Source: G963675935 sp963675935 | Lineage (GTDB): Bacteria > Planctomycetota > Planctomycetia > Pirellulales > Thermoguttaceae | NCBI GenBank assembly: GCA_963675935.2 | Contig: CAXXPV010000007.1 | Coordinates: 222,799-286,798 of the forward strand | Direction of reading: 5' to 3' | Length of the DNA stretch: 64,000 bases | Position numbers and translations under genes: made by a program | Shown: one piece after another, positions 9,034-16,588 of the stretch | How positions within the stretch are numbered: position 1 is the first letter of the stretch | How the letters are laid out: each line of letters opens with the position of its first letter | The notes under the pieces: generated by a model | What the model was told of the DNA's origin: nothing | Databases searched by the model: none | What the model saw: the letters and a program-made list of their open reading frames with translations, nothing else

Positions 9034-10026
9034 ATGCCGCTGCAAATCGGCCCGCTGCTCATCGATCCGCCGCTGTTTCAGGCCCCGATGGCGGGCTTTA
9101 CAAACTACCCTTATCGACAACTCCTTCGGCGACTCGGCGGCGTTGGTCTGCCTGTCACCGAAATGGTCAGCGCGCGCGGCTTTGTGCATCTTGAAGCCCG
9201 CGACGGCCAACCGCCCGAGAGGCTCTGGGGCGTCGCCGACGAGCCGCGACCGCTGGCCGTGCAAATTTGGGACAACGATCCCGAAACGCTCGCCGCGGTG
9301 GGGCGACGATTGGTCGAGGTGTATCGCGTAAGCGTGATCGATATCAATTTCGGCTGTCCAGTGCGCGACGTTTCCGAAAAAGCCGAGAGCGGTTCGTATC
9401 TGCTGCGGTTTCCCGATCGGGTGGGCGAGATCGTCGCCCGAGTCGTTGCGGCGTGTCGCCCGACGCCGGTGACGGCGAAAATCCGCCTGGGCTGCGCCCG
9501 CGACACGATCAACGCCATCGACGTTGCCCAGGCGATTCAATCGGCTGGCGGCGCGGCCGTGACGGTTCACGGGCGGACAGCGGCCGATATGTATCGCGGC
9601 ACGGCCGATTGGGACGAAATCGCCCGGATCAAACCGCATTTAAGTCGGATACCGCTCATCGGCAACGGCGACATCCAAACGCCGGAGGCCGCGGCCGCGG
9701 CGTTCGCCCGCTACGGAGTCGATGGCGTGATGATCGGCCGCGCCGCGCTCGGCCGGCCGTGGTTGTTCCGACAAGCCGCCGCGGCGTTTCGCGGCGAGCC
9801 GATCCCCACGGAACCGACGCCACTCGAACAGCGTCAACTGCTATTGGAACTTTTTCATGGGACGGTCGATCGTTTTGGGCCGGCGAAAGGGACGGTGATG
9901 ATGCGTACTCACGCCTGTTGTTACGGGCAGGGCCGCTCGGGCGCCCGCGTGTTTCGCCGCGAGATCGCGACAGCGGCCGGGCCGGACGAGTTCGTCGCGG
10001 TGGTCGAGCGGGATTTCCCGCTATAA
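9034..10026 (+). CDS. dus: tRNA-dihydrouridine synthase
   Basis: From the ATG at 9034 the enzyme has 330 residues; an in-frame ATG at 8968 lies inside trmB and would add a Pro-rich false start. The FMN-binding TIM barrel opens with QAPMAGFTNYPYR (residues ~16-28). The catalytic Cys lies in NFGCPV (Cys108), TVHGRTAADMYRG (~182-194) and GNGDI (~210-214) supply FMN and phosphate contacts, and VDGVMIGRAALGRPWLF closes the barrel. It reduces uridine to dihydrouridine in the tRNA D-loop using NADPH via FMN. The DusB-like subgroup is likely but not certain. It lies directly behind trmB. Confidence 0.93.
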   Translation: MPLQIGPLLIDPPLFQAPMAGFTNYPYRQLLRRLGGVGLPVTEMVSARGFVHLEARDGQPPERLWGVADEPRPLAVQIWDNDPETLAAVGRRLVEVYRVSVIDINFGCPVRDVSEKAESGSYLLRFPDRVGEIVARVVAACRPTPVTAKIRLGCARDTINAIDVAQAIQSAGGAAVTVHGRTAADMYRGTADWDEIARIKPHLSRIPLIGNGDIQTPEAAAAAFARYGVDGVMIGRAALGRPWLFRQAAAAFRGEPIPTEPTPLEQRQLLLELFHGTVDRFGPAKGTVMMRTHACCYGQGRSGARVFRREIATAAGPDEFVAVVERDFPL

Positions 10027-10270
10027 TGCGATTTGGTCCCGCTTGGAACGTGAATTACCGATATGTTGAAGCGGTTGGACAGTCCAATAGCGGGATTGCC
10101 AACAGACTGGCTTGTGGGCCAGAATACAAGCAGTGCAGTTGGTACAAGAGCCAGGCTTCGGTAGAGGGGCGACAAGGGACACGAGATATTTGCTAATGCT
10201 GTCAATGTACTTACGGCAATATCCTCGACGGCTAATACCGGCTCTGTGCGATTGCGTTCCGACGCGATTA

Positions 10271-10347
10271 TATACCTTGCACGGTCTGGTTTGTCTGATA
10301 TTTTTCGGGATGGCACAAATCAGACAATTTCGACCGCTTACAGTATA
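10271..10347 (+). repeat. Hairpin repeat element, copy A
   Basis: It begins TATACCTTGCACGG and ends GTATA. The internal hairpin TTGTCTGAT / ATCAGACAA (10291-10299 and 10319-10327) is a perfect 9-bp stem. Its last four bases (TATA) are also the first four of copy B. It is almost identical to copy D at 14,110-14,185, which lies in the opposite orientation. Confidence 0.8.
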
Positions 10348-10423
10348 CCTTGCACGGGCACTGGTGATACATTTTTCCCGTGGGAGAACATGTATCAATT
10401 CAAGCCGCGTATGGTATGTTATA
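10344..10423 (+). repeat. Hairpin repeat element, copy B
   Basis: It shares the TATACCTTGCACGG head with copies A and C. The hairpin arms are entirely different, TGATACAT / ATGTATCA (10365-10372 and 10390-10397), yet pair perfectly. Its end overlaps the TATA at the start of copy C. Confidence 0.8.
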
Positions 10424-10495
10424 CCTTGCACGGCTTGGTTTGTCCGATTTCTTGCGGGGTGGAAAAACCGGACAATTTCAACCGTTCGCAGTATA
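10420..10495 (+). repeat. Hairpin repeat element, copy C
   Basis: The head is TATACCTTGCACGG and the tail is GCAGTATA. Hairpin arms TTGTCCG / CGGACAA (10440-10446 and 10469-10475) differ from those of copy A (TTGTCTG / CAGACAA) by a matched pair of changes, T-A to C-G. The rest of the 10,027-10,785 gap around copies A-C shows no gene. Confidence 0.8.
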
Positions 10496-10785
10496 ATCCC
10501 TGAGATGTTGCCCGCAGCCCGGACGGCGCCGCCCCCTCGACGCGAGTTGCGAGCAACGGAGAAAGGGATTCGCATTCCGAAGAGAGCCGCGACACGAGGT
10601 AGTGATGGGCCTCTATAGCTATCCCTGGTGAGAGCAATTCATGTATTGGGCACACATAGACAAACTACAAGGAAATTTTTCAATTGGCGGCGCGTTTGAC
10701 AAGGATTGCATGGGCCCGATGCTGGAGAATGCCAATTAAATCAACCGCCCCGATATAGTCCTCGACCACCCCAAGAATATTGAAA

Positions 10786-11589
10786 ATGCCAACGGCGTCG
10801 CCCCGACTCGATAGCTGGTACAACTTCCCTCGGTATTACGACCTTTCGCTTTGCTCGGAAACGCTCCGCGAGGCCGCTTTTATCGAGGCGGCCTGCCGTA
10901 AGTATTGTCGTGGTCCGGTCCGCCGGCTTCTCGAACCCGCCTGCGGCACGGGCCGACTCGTGACCGAAATGGCCGCCCGCGGCTACCGGACGACGGGCTT
11001 GGACCTGAACCGGCCCTCGCTCGATTTCTTGCGGCGGCGTTTGGCCCGGCGAAAACTCTCGGCCGAGGTGTTCGAGGCCGACATGGCCGATTTTCGCTTG
11101 GCGAAACCGGTCGACGCCGCCTATTGCACCGTCAATACGTTTCGTCTCCTGTTGACGGAGGCGGCCGCCAAAGCCCACCTCGAATGCGTCGCCAAAAGCC
11201 TTCGGCCGGGCGGAATCTACATCCTCGGATTTCATCTGCTTCCGCCGGACGCCTCGGAGGAAGACTGCGAACGCTGGACCGAACGGCGCGGCCGGACGCA
11301 AGTGACCGTGACGCTCCGCGTGCTTTCGACCGATCGGCGTCGGCGGATCGAGAAACTCCGGATGAGTATGTTAGTGCGAGAGGGGGCGGAAACGGCGCGT
11401 AAGGAGTTTCGGATTCGCGACGATTTTTCGTTTCGCATGTATACGGCCCCGCAGTTTCGCCGATTGCTGGCCTCCGTACCGTCGCTGGAGCTTTGCGACG
11501 TGTACGATTTCTGGTACGACATCGAGCATCCGCTGAAGCTCGACAACGAGTGCGCCGACACGGTGTTTATCTTGCGGAAACGCGGCTAA
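10786..11589 (+). CDS. Class I SAM-dependent methyltransferase
   Basis: The ATG at 10786 gives 267 residues; a TTG two codons earlier is also possible. The Rossmann-fold SAM site is LLEPACGTGRL (residues ~47-57), followed by the acidic end of beta-2 (TTGLDLN, ~70-76) and the motif FEADMADF (~96-103). The C-terminal half has the antiparallel strands typical of methyltransferase type 11/25 proteins (SLRPGGIYILGFHLL). The acceptor substrate cannot be inferred. The gene stands alone between repeat-rich gaps. Confidence 0.85.
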   Translation: MPTASPRLDSWYNFPRYYDLSLCSETLREAAFIEAACRKYCRGPVRRLLEPACGTGRLVTEMAARGYRTTGLDLNRPSLDFLRRRLARRKLSAEVFEADMADFRLAKPVDAAYCTVNTFRLLLTEAAAKAHLECVAKSLRPGGIYILGFHLLPPDASEEDCERWTERRGRTQVTVTLRVLSTDRRRRIEKLRMSMLVREGAETARKEFRIRDDFSFRMYTAPQFRRLLASVPSLELCDVYDFWYDIEHPLKLDNECADTVFILRKRG

Positions 11590-11598
11590 ACACGCGAT

Positions 11599-11670
11599 GG
11601 GGCGACAGTTCAACTGCCGCCCCAACATCTACAACGGCCAAAACGCAGCGAGCAAGCTCGCCGGTTAAAC
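11599..11670. repeat. Hairpin plus REP half-copy behind the methyltransferase gene
   Basis: A GGGGCGACAG / CTGCCGCCCC hairpin (11599-11623, one internal mismatch) follows the methyltransferase stop by 10 bp and may end its transcript, although it has no T-run. At 11,641-11,670 GCAGCGAGCAAGCTCGCC and GGTTAAAC match the arm of the repeat at 81-152. Confidence 0.55.
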
Positions 11671-11873
11671 TTCGTCGCCCGGCCGTTTTTGCCGGATATT
11701 CCGACAGTAGGGCGGCGTCATTTCCGGCTTCTTCGGCGCGTGCGGCCACCCCTGACAAACTCGACGCAGACCCCTCCTACAACAGGGTCGCTGGTAGTCG
11801 TTGCCACGCGACCTACCCCGGTTGACCCTTGCCGGTTGTAGCAGTTGGACGCCCAAAATCCGTCGACGTTTTT

Positions 11874-11902
11874 TTGACATCCGGTGGAAGATGAAGTACC
11901 CT
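11874..11902 (+). promoter_or_regulatory. Predicted sigma-70-type promoter for the S41 protease gene
   Basis: A perfect -35 hexamer TTGACA (11874-11879) and a weak -10 TACCCT (11897-11902) are 17 bp apart, inside a T-rich stretch 180 bp before the protease ATG. Transcription would run through the hairpin at 11,910 and the duplicated leader at 11,949. Confidence 0.45.
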
Positions 11903-11909
11903 AAATGAA

Positions 11910-11940
11910 GGCCGGGGGAGCTAGACCCGCTTCCCCGGCC
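11910..11940 (+). promoter_or_regulatory. GC-rich hairpin in the S41 protease leader
   Basis: The arms GGCCGGGGGA and TTCCCCGGCC pair almost perfectly around an 11-nt loop, just 8 bp after the predicted -10 box. The run ATGAAGGCCGGGGGAG resembles the core of the two RNA-like repeats at 25,419 and 25,907. No T-run follows, so simple termination is unlikely. Confidence 0.45.
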
Positions 11941-11948
11941 TGCTCGCC

Positions 11949-12057
11949 GGTAAATTGCCCTGGACGTGCCGCAAAGCCCCAATCGGTTTTCGGCGAACGG
12001 ACGACGGTACATTGCCCTGACTCGCTGTAAAGCCCCGGACAGCTTTCGGCGAACGGA
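11949..12057 (+). repeat. Direct duplication of a ~52-bp leader segment
   Basis: Two copies (11949-12001 and 12007-12058) share GGTA-ATTGCCCTG at the start, AAAGCCCC in the middle and TTTCGGCGAACGGA at the end, with the parts between diverged. They lie between the predicted promoter and the start codon of the S41 protease, so they may be regulatory or a short repeat that expanded once. Confidence 0.65.
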
Positions 12058-12081
12058 AACACTCCCACGACGGACGACACC

Positions 12082-13743
12082 ATGCAACGACGGGTCTATT
12101 CCATCGGTCTTCTCGCCGGTTTGGCGATTTTGACGCTGCTGCCTGCGGTTCCCGCGGCGGCCCAGCTTCCGACGACCATCTCCATTTCCGATCCGCAGGG
12201 CGAGGTTGCCGAACTGCTGCTCCGCGGCCATCAATTTGAGCAACAACGGCGTTGGGGCGAGGCCCTGGCCCACTACGAAGAGGCCGTCCGCCAATATCCC
12301 GGCGAAACTTCGCTCAAGCGGCAGTTCGACTCCGCGCGGCTCCACTACGACCTCGAACGCCGCTACGCCGACTCGAGTTTCCGCGACCTGGTCTCGCGGC
12401 TTTCGACCGAGCGGGCGATCAATCTTTACGGTCAGGTGCTGTTGAAAATTGAATCGCATTACGTCGAGGTTCCGAATTGGCAGGGACTGGTCGAACGCGG
12501 AACGGGCGGCCTGGCGATGGCGCTGGGCGAACCGACGTTCGTCGACCGGAACGTGCCGCAGCGCGATCGTTTGTCGATCGACGCCTTCCGACGTGAAGTG
12601 ACGGACCTGATCGCCTCGCGGCGGATCGCCAATCGCGACGACGCCCGCACGGTCGTGGCCGACGCCGCACGCTTGGCCCAGCAGAGGCTGGAAATCGCGC
12701 CGCCCATCATTGTGTTGGAATATCTCTGCGGCGCAACCAACGCCCTTGACCCGTATTCCGCCTACCTGACGCCCAACCAGCTCAACGAGGTCTACGCCCA
12801 GATCGAGGGCAACTTCGTCGGGCTTGGCGTCGAGCTAAAGGCCATCGACGGCGCGCTGGCCATCGTTCGGGTGATTACCGGCAGTCCGGCCGAAGAGGCC
12901 GGAGTGTGCGTGGGCGATCGAATTCTCGCGGTCGACGGCCAAGCCACATCGGCCCTTTCGACCGAGAAGGCCGCCAATCTGCTGCAAGGCCCCGACGGCA
13001 GCACGGTCGTCGTTTCGCTTGCCGCGCCGGGCCAGCAGCCGCGCCGGGTGAGCGTCCGTCGCCGCACGGTCGAAGTGCCGAGCGTCGATCAGGTGCATAT
13101 CGCCGATCCGCAATTTGGGACCGGATACCTCAAACTCACGTGCTTCCAAAAAACAACGGCCCGCGACCTCGACGCCGCGTTGTGGAAACTCCACGGCGAG
13201 GGAATGAAGCGGCTTGTGATCGACGTGCGAGGCAACCCAGGCGGGCTGCTGGTTTCGTCGGTCGAAGTGGCCGATCGGTTCGTCGATCGCGGCGTGATCG
13301 TTTCGACCCGCGGCCGCAGCGCCCAGGAAGATTACACCTATTCGGCCCACGAGCAGGGCAAGTGGCGAGTGCCGCTGGTGGTGCTGGTCGATCAGGACAG
13401 CGCCAGCGCGGCGGAGATTTTCGCCGGAGCCATCCGCGATCATCATCGCGGAACGATCGTCGGCTGCCGGAGTTTTGGCAAAGGCTCGGTGCAGGGCATT
13501 TTCCCCTTGGAAGAGTCGGCCGCCGGAATGCGGCTGACGACGGCGAAGTTCTATTCGCCCAACGGCCGGCCGTACAGCGGCGTGGGCGTCGAGCCGGACG
13601 TGCAGGTGCCGCGCGACGCGAACCGCCATGTTGTCGCCAAGCCGGTCGAAGGCCAGCCGCTGCCGACGGCCGAGGACGCCGCGTTGAACGTGGCGTTGCA
13701 AACCGCCCGCGGTCTGGGACAGACGCTGCAAGCGAGGAAATAG
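12082..13743 (+). CDS. S41-family C-terminal processing protease (tail-specific)
   Basis: This 553-residue protein has a signal peptide (LLAGLAILTLLPAVPAAA, residues ~9-26), a short TPR-like region (~40-75), a PDZ domain (~240-330; GNFVGLGVELKAIDGALAIVRVITGSPAEEAGV) and an S41 catalytic domain. The nucleophile Ser lies in DQDSASAAEIFAGA (~437-450) and the general-base Lys in FGKGSVQGIFPL (~465-476), the Ser-Lys dyad of CtpA/Prc proteases. It should act in the periplasm, degrading or trimming proteins from their C-termini after PDZ binding. The TPR-like insert before the PDZ is a planctomycete-type addition. It stands alone with its own promoter region. Confidence 0.92.
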   Translation: MQRRVYSIGLLAGLAILTLLPAVPAAAQLPTTISISDPQGEVAELLLRGHQFEQQRRWGEALAHYEEAVRQYPGETSLKRQFDSARLHYDLERRYADSSFRDLVSRLSTERAINLYGQVLLKIESHYVEVPNWQGLVERGTGGLAMALGEPTFVDRNVPQRDRLSIDAFRREVTDLIASRRIANRDDARTVVADAARLAQQRLEIAPPIIVLEYLCGATNALDPYSAYLTPNQLNEVYAQIEGNFVGLGVELKAIDGALAIVRVITGSPAEEAGVCVGDRILAVDGQATSALSTEKAANLLQGPDGSTVVVSLAAPGQQPRRVSVRRRTVEVPSVDQVHIADPQFGTGYLKLTCFQKTTARDLDAALWKLHGEGMKRLVIDVRGNPGGLLVSSVEVADRFVDRGVIVSTRGRSAQEDYTYSAHEQGKWRVPLVVLVDQDSASAAEIFAGAIRDHHRGTIVGCRSFGKGSVQGIFPLEESAAGMRLTTAKFYSPNGRPYSGVGVEPDVQVPRDANRHVVAKPVEGQPLPTAEDAALNVALQTARGLGQTLQARK

Positions 13744-13851
13744 TCGCTTGGTTCTCTTTCGACGTTCATGCTTGCATGCGCTATGTGATTGTGTTGGTTG
13801 CCATGGAAGAAGTTCACATGGCGACCGTGGAAGCATGAAACTGTTGCTTGA

Positions 13852-13911
13852 CCCGGATGTGTATTCTATCCCGGATGTGTGCTCTATCCCGGATGTGTGC
13901 TCTATCCCGGA
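13852..13911. repeat. 18-bp tandem repeat, 3.3 units
   Basis: CCCGGATGTGTATTCTAT is followed by two identical CCCGGATGTGTGCTCTAT units and a partial CCCGGA. The 18-bp period is a multiple of three, but the surrounding frame has no credible start or family match, so I treat it as non-coding. Confidence 0.7.
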
Positions 13912-13958
13912 GCGATGTCAGCCATTAGCCCCGGGACGACTGCAAAGTCCAGGAAACC

Positions 13959-14043
13959 GTCATTCTGAGCGTAGCGAAGAATCTCCGTGGTATCGCGTAA
14001 GTTCCTGCGGGCCAACGAGATTCTTCGCTGCGATCAGAATGAC
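13959..14043. repeat. Interspersed inverted repeat (GTCATTCTGAGC type)
   Basis: The left arm GTCATTCTGAGCGTAGCGAA continues as GAATCTC, and the right arm GAGATTCTTCGC...CAGAATGAC is its complement. The same sequence type occurs in many unrelated bacterial genomes and gives the spurious peptide 'RHSERSEESP'. It lies downstream of the S41 gene with no adjacent transposase. Confidence 0.75.
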
Positions 14044-14109
14044 GGCTACCCCGTGAACGGTTACATTTATGCAACATCAACCTTGCGCAGTAGAACTAAA
14101 CGGCGAAAT

Positions 14110-14185
14110 TATATTGTAAGCGGTCGAAATTGTCTGATTTGTGCCATCCCGAAAATATCAGACAAACCAGACCGTGCAAGGTATA
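14110..14185 (-). repeat. Hairpin repeat element, copy D
   Basis: Read on the minus strand it has the head TATACCTTGCACGG and the same TTGTCTGAT / ATCAGACAA stem as copy A. It starts within two bases of the TAA stop codon of the thioredoxin/protease gene, so it forms the start of that gene's 3' untranslated region. Confidence 0.8.
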
Positions 14186-14186
14186 A

Positions 14187-15770
14187 TTACCGTTCACTGG
14201 CCGAAGATGCGGCATTGCTCTTTTGCGGCGACGTCCATTCCAGCAACACCTTTCGCGGCTTCGATGCGAGCGATGTCTCGATGGGCGCCCGCTCGTTAAG
14301 CGTCCGCTCCTGCGGCCGGCCCTCGGCCGATAGCTTCTGGACGAACTCCCGCGAAACGTGGTCTAACACGATGACCTGACTCTTCGCGTCCGAATTGCCG
14401 CGAGGCCGAACAACACATACCACCTCTGCTCCTTCTTTCCGGCTCCGTTCAAGCTCTTCCCAGGCCGCTTGCTCCGAAGGCCGGAGGCTGCCGATCGGTT
14501 CGACGGCCGAAGCCGGCATAACCGCCGACGGGCCAGGCCGGGGCGGCGGGGCACTCGACACGGCCAAGTCGGCCGGGCCAGGCATCGGACCCGGCACGGA
14601 AAGACTGGGAGCCGCGTTTGGGATAGAACTCGGCATCGTGCCGGGCATCGGCGGCGGAGCTACGGCTGCAATCGGCGACGGCGGCGATGTGACCGGGTTC
14701 TCCGCCGGCGACCGATAAATATGCGCCAGATTATCGCGGTCCAGTTCGGCATAGATCAGTTCGGTTGCCGCAAAAATGCCTTCGTGGTCGCCCGGATCGG
14801 CGGCGTTGCACACGCCGATGACGTAGCCCTCGTTGGAAAACAGCCCGCCGCCGCTGCGTCCTTCGACCGGCTGGCCGGCCACCTGGATATTCGCCGGGCC
14901 TTGGTATCGGTTGAGCCGATTGATTTGGCTCCGCCGCACGGTGGGCGGATCGCCGTTGTTGCAGCCGACGCTCGCCACGGCCGCGCCCTGCTTGATGCGA
15001 TAGCCGGGCGGGGCCACATGGGCCACGCCCACCGGACGCGGCACGCGAATCGCCACCAGTGCTACGTCGTTCGCCAAATTGTACGAAATGCGCCGGCCTT
15101 CCACCGGCTGTGGCTCTCCGGCGCCGAACAGATCGACGGTGATGCGTCCTTCGCCTTTCGAGTCGCGGAAGATGTGGCCGCAGGTCAGCACCAGGGCCTC
15201 GTTGCCGCGGCAGTCGATGATGGTGCCCGAGCCACACGAGCGTCCGTCGGGGTCTTCGATCCTCAGTCGTACGCTGGCGGCCAACAATGCGGCGTCGGAA
15301 GCGCCGGCCGAGGGAGCGGTTGTATTATTCGGCAAGGGCGTTGTCACGTTGGGCAGCGCCATTGCGACCGACGGCCGCGAAGCCATCGGCGGCGCGGTCG
15401 ATGGCAGATCGGCCAACATGGTCGCGGGTTTGATTGACAACGGCGGCGGCGCGGCGGCGGCCGATGCCCCCGCTTTGCACATGCGTTCCAATTCGGTGTA
15501 GGAAGTTCGCCCAACGGTGCGGCCGATTTCCCGCCCGTTGGCCACCACGATAAAAGTCGGGAATGAATGTACGCCAAACTTGGTGGCCAGCTCGCGGTTC
15601 TTATCGGCGTTGACACGTTGGACCGGATAGCCGGCCTTGATGAGCGCGTCGATGGTGGGATTCATCTCGCGGCACGGACCGCACCAATCGGTGTAGAAGT
15701 CGAGCAGGACGGTTTGGCCACCCATGCCCGACAAGGCAATGGCCGCAATGAATGCATGTAGTGAGACCAT
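14187..15770 (-). CDS. Thioredoxin / trypsin-like serine protease fusion
   Basis: The 527-residue protein begins with an N-terminal hydrophobic segment and a thioredoxin fold with the redox motif WCGPC (Cys30, Cys33) and the cis-Pro region HSFPTFIVV. A low-complexity linker leads to a chymotrypsin-fold protease: the catalytic His is in VLTCGHIF (~195), Asp in ANDVALV (~235) and Ser in GRSGGGLF (~305). A Pro/Ala-rich stretch and a charged tail follow. The start is well supported by AGGAGG 7 bp before the ATG. Such fusions occur in planctomycetes; a role in periplasmic or surface protein quality control is inferred from the two domains. Hairpin repeat E lies 47 bp upstream of the start and copy D abuts the stop. 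Confidence 0.85.
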   Translation of the reverse strand: MVSLHAFIAAIALSGMGGQTVLLDFYTDWCGPCREMNPTIDALIKAGYPVQRVNADKNRELATKFGVHSFPTFIVVANGREIGRTVGRTSYTELERMCKAGASAAAAPPPLSIKPATMLADLPSTAPPMASRPSVAMALPNVTTPLPNNTTAPSAGASDAALLAASVRLRIEDPDGRSCGSGTIIDCRGNEALVLTCGHIFRDSKGEGRITVDLFGAGEPQPVEGRRISYNLANDVALVAIRVPRPVGVAHVAPPGYRIKQGAAVASVGCNNGDPPTVRRSQINRLNRYQGPANIQVAGQPVEGRSGGGLFSNEGYVIGVCNAADPGDHEGIFAATELIYAELDRDNLAHIYRSPAENPVTSPPSPIAAVAPPPMPGTMPSSIPNAAPSLSVPGPMPGPADLAVSSAPPPRPGPSAVMPASAVEPIGSLRPSEQAAWEELERSRKEGAEVVCVVRPRGNSDAKSQVIVLDHVSREFVQKLSAEGRPQERTLNERAPIETSLASKPRKVLLEWTSPQKSNAASSASER

Positions 15771-15816
15771 TGGCTCCCTCCTGGTCTGAGGCGAAATCCA
15801 TTTCGCTCTGTATTTC

Positions 15817-15887
15817 TACTTTGCACGGGTTGGAACGCGATATTTTTACGGAGGTAAAAATTGTCTCAATCCAAGCCGTGTGAAGTA
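15817..15887 (+). repeat. Hairpin repeat element, copy E
   Basis: It starts TACTTTGCACGG and ends TGAAGTA. The outer arms CACGG-TTGGA and TCCAA-CCGTG pair, and the apical stem ATTTTTAC-GGAG-GTAAAAAT (15842-15861) is perfect. It lies just upstream of the thioredoxin/protease gene, in its probable promoter or leader. Confidence 0.75.
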
Positions 15888-16140
15888 TCACTTCCGTGGT
15901 GCGGCGATCTTTGTGGAGGGGGCATTGTCGCTAGAATGGCAATTCCGCACAAGCGCAACTTGATGGATTTTGCCTACTCCCAAGAAAGGCCGCATCTTGC
16001 GGTTCACTGCGGCATGCCTCTGTGTCGTGAAGTGAGTTGGGGGGGCTATCACGGCGATCAGGAGCCAACCATTCTGGCGATCTCATGCGGTCGTGACGCC
16101 GAGCATCCTTGCGGCCGCTCATGGCTGCACAATTCAACTT

Positions 16141-16310
16141 AGGGACAATAGGCAAGCTGGCCTCGCTCGCCCGCCACCGTCTTGAACTTGCCGATGATCG
16201 ACTCCAAAACCTCGCTCGATCCCAACAACTGTTCTCCCTCTCGCGTCTGCCGTCCCTGCATCTCGCGGATTTTCCAAAAACTGATCGGCCCTGGTGAGGG
16301 AAAAGGAATA
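16141..16310 (-). pseudogene. Possible transposase remnant
   Basis: A minus-strand stretch encodes SFWKIREMQGRQTREGEQ then LLGSSEVLESIIGKFKTVAG and ERGQLA before a stop. The 'S-EVLES-GK-K' pattern resembles the C-terminal catalytic part of some DDE transposases. No start, no N-terminal domains and no clean terminal repeats are seen, so this is at best a relic. The rest of the 15,888-16,466 gap shows no gene. Confidence 0.35.
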
Positions 16311-16469
16311 ATTGACCTTCGTTCCTCCGCTGGATAAAATAGACATTCTAGGCTGTGTGCGGCTTTTCTGCGTTGGGCGTTCGCCTTGAGGTCGGGTGGT
16401 TTGCGGCACAAGGATGTGTACAATGTGGGGTCGGGGGCTAACCCCACGGCTCGCAGCATCGGAAAGATT

Positions 16470-16545
16470 GTAGGTTATGCTTCAGCATAACAAAAAGCAT
16501 TGTAAGCCGTTGCAGGCCAAGATGTTATGCTGAAGCATAATCTAC
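16470..16545. repeat. Inverted repeat (TTATGCTTCAGCATAA type)
   Basis: GTAGGTTATGCTTCAGCATAA at 16,470 and its near-complement ending GAAGCATAATCTAC at 16,545 form a long hairpin, and each arm is itself palindromic. It lies 45 bp before the kinase start codon and may be part of its leader. Confidence 0.65.
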
Positions 16546-16588
16546 GCATGCATCGCCCGCGGCCTCGGATAGTCGGAACTGTGCATTG

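Noticed and set aside
12835..13836. 333-codon frame opposite the S41 protease
   Set aside because: Antisense of the conserved PDZ and catalytic domains; no independent support.
13748..14056. Small gene with PDVCSI repeats
   Set aside because: It covers an 18-bp tandem repeat and a known interspersed inverted repeat; no ribosome-binding site or conserved segment.
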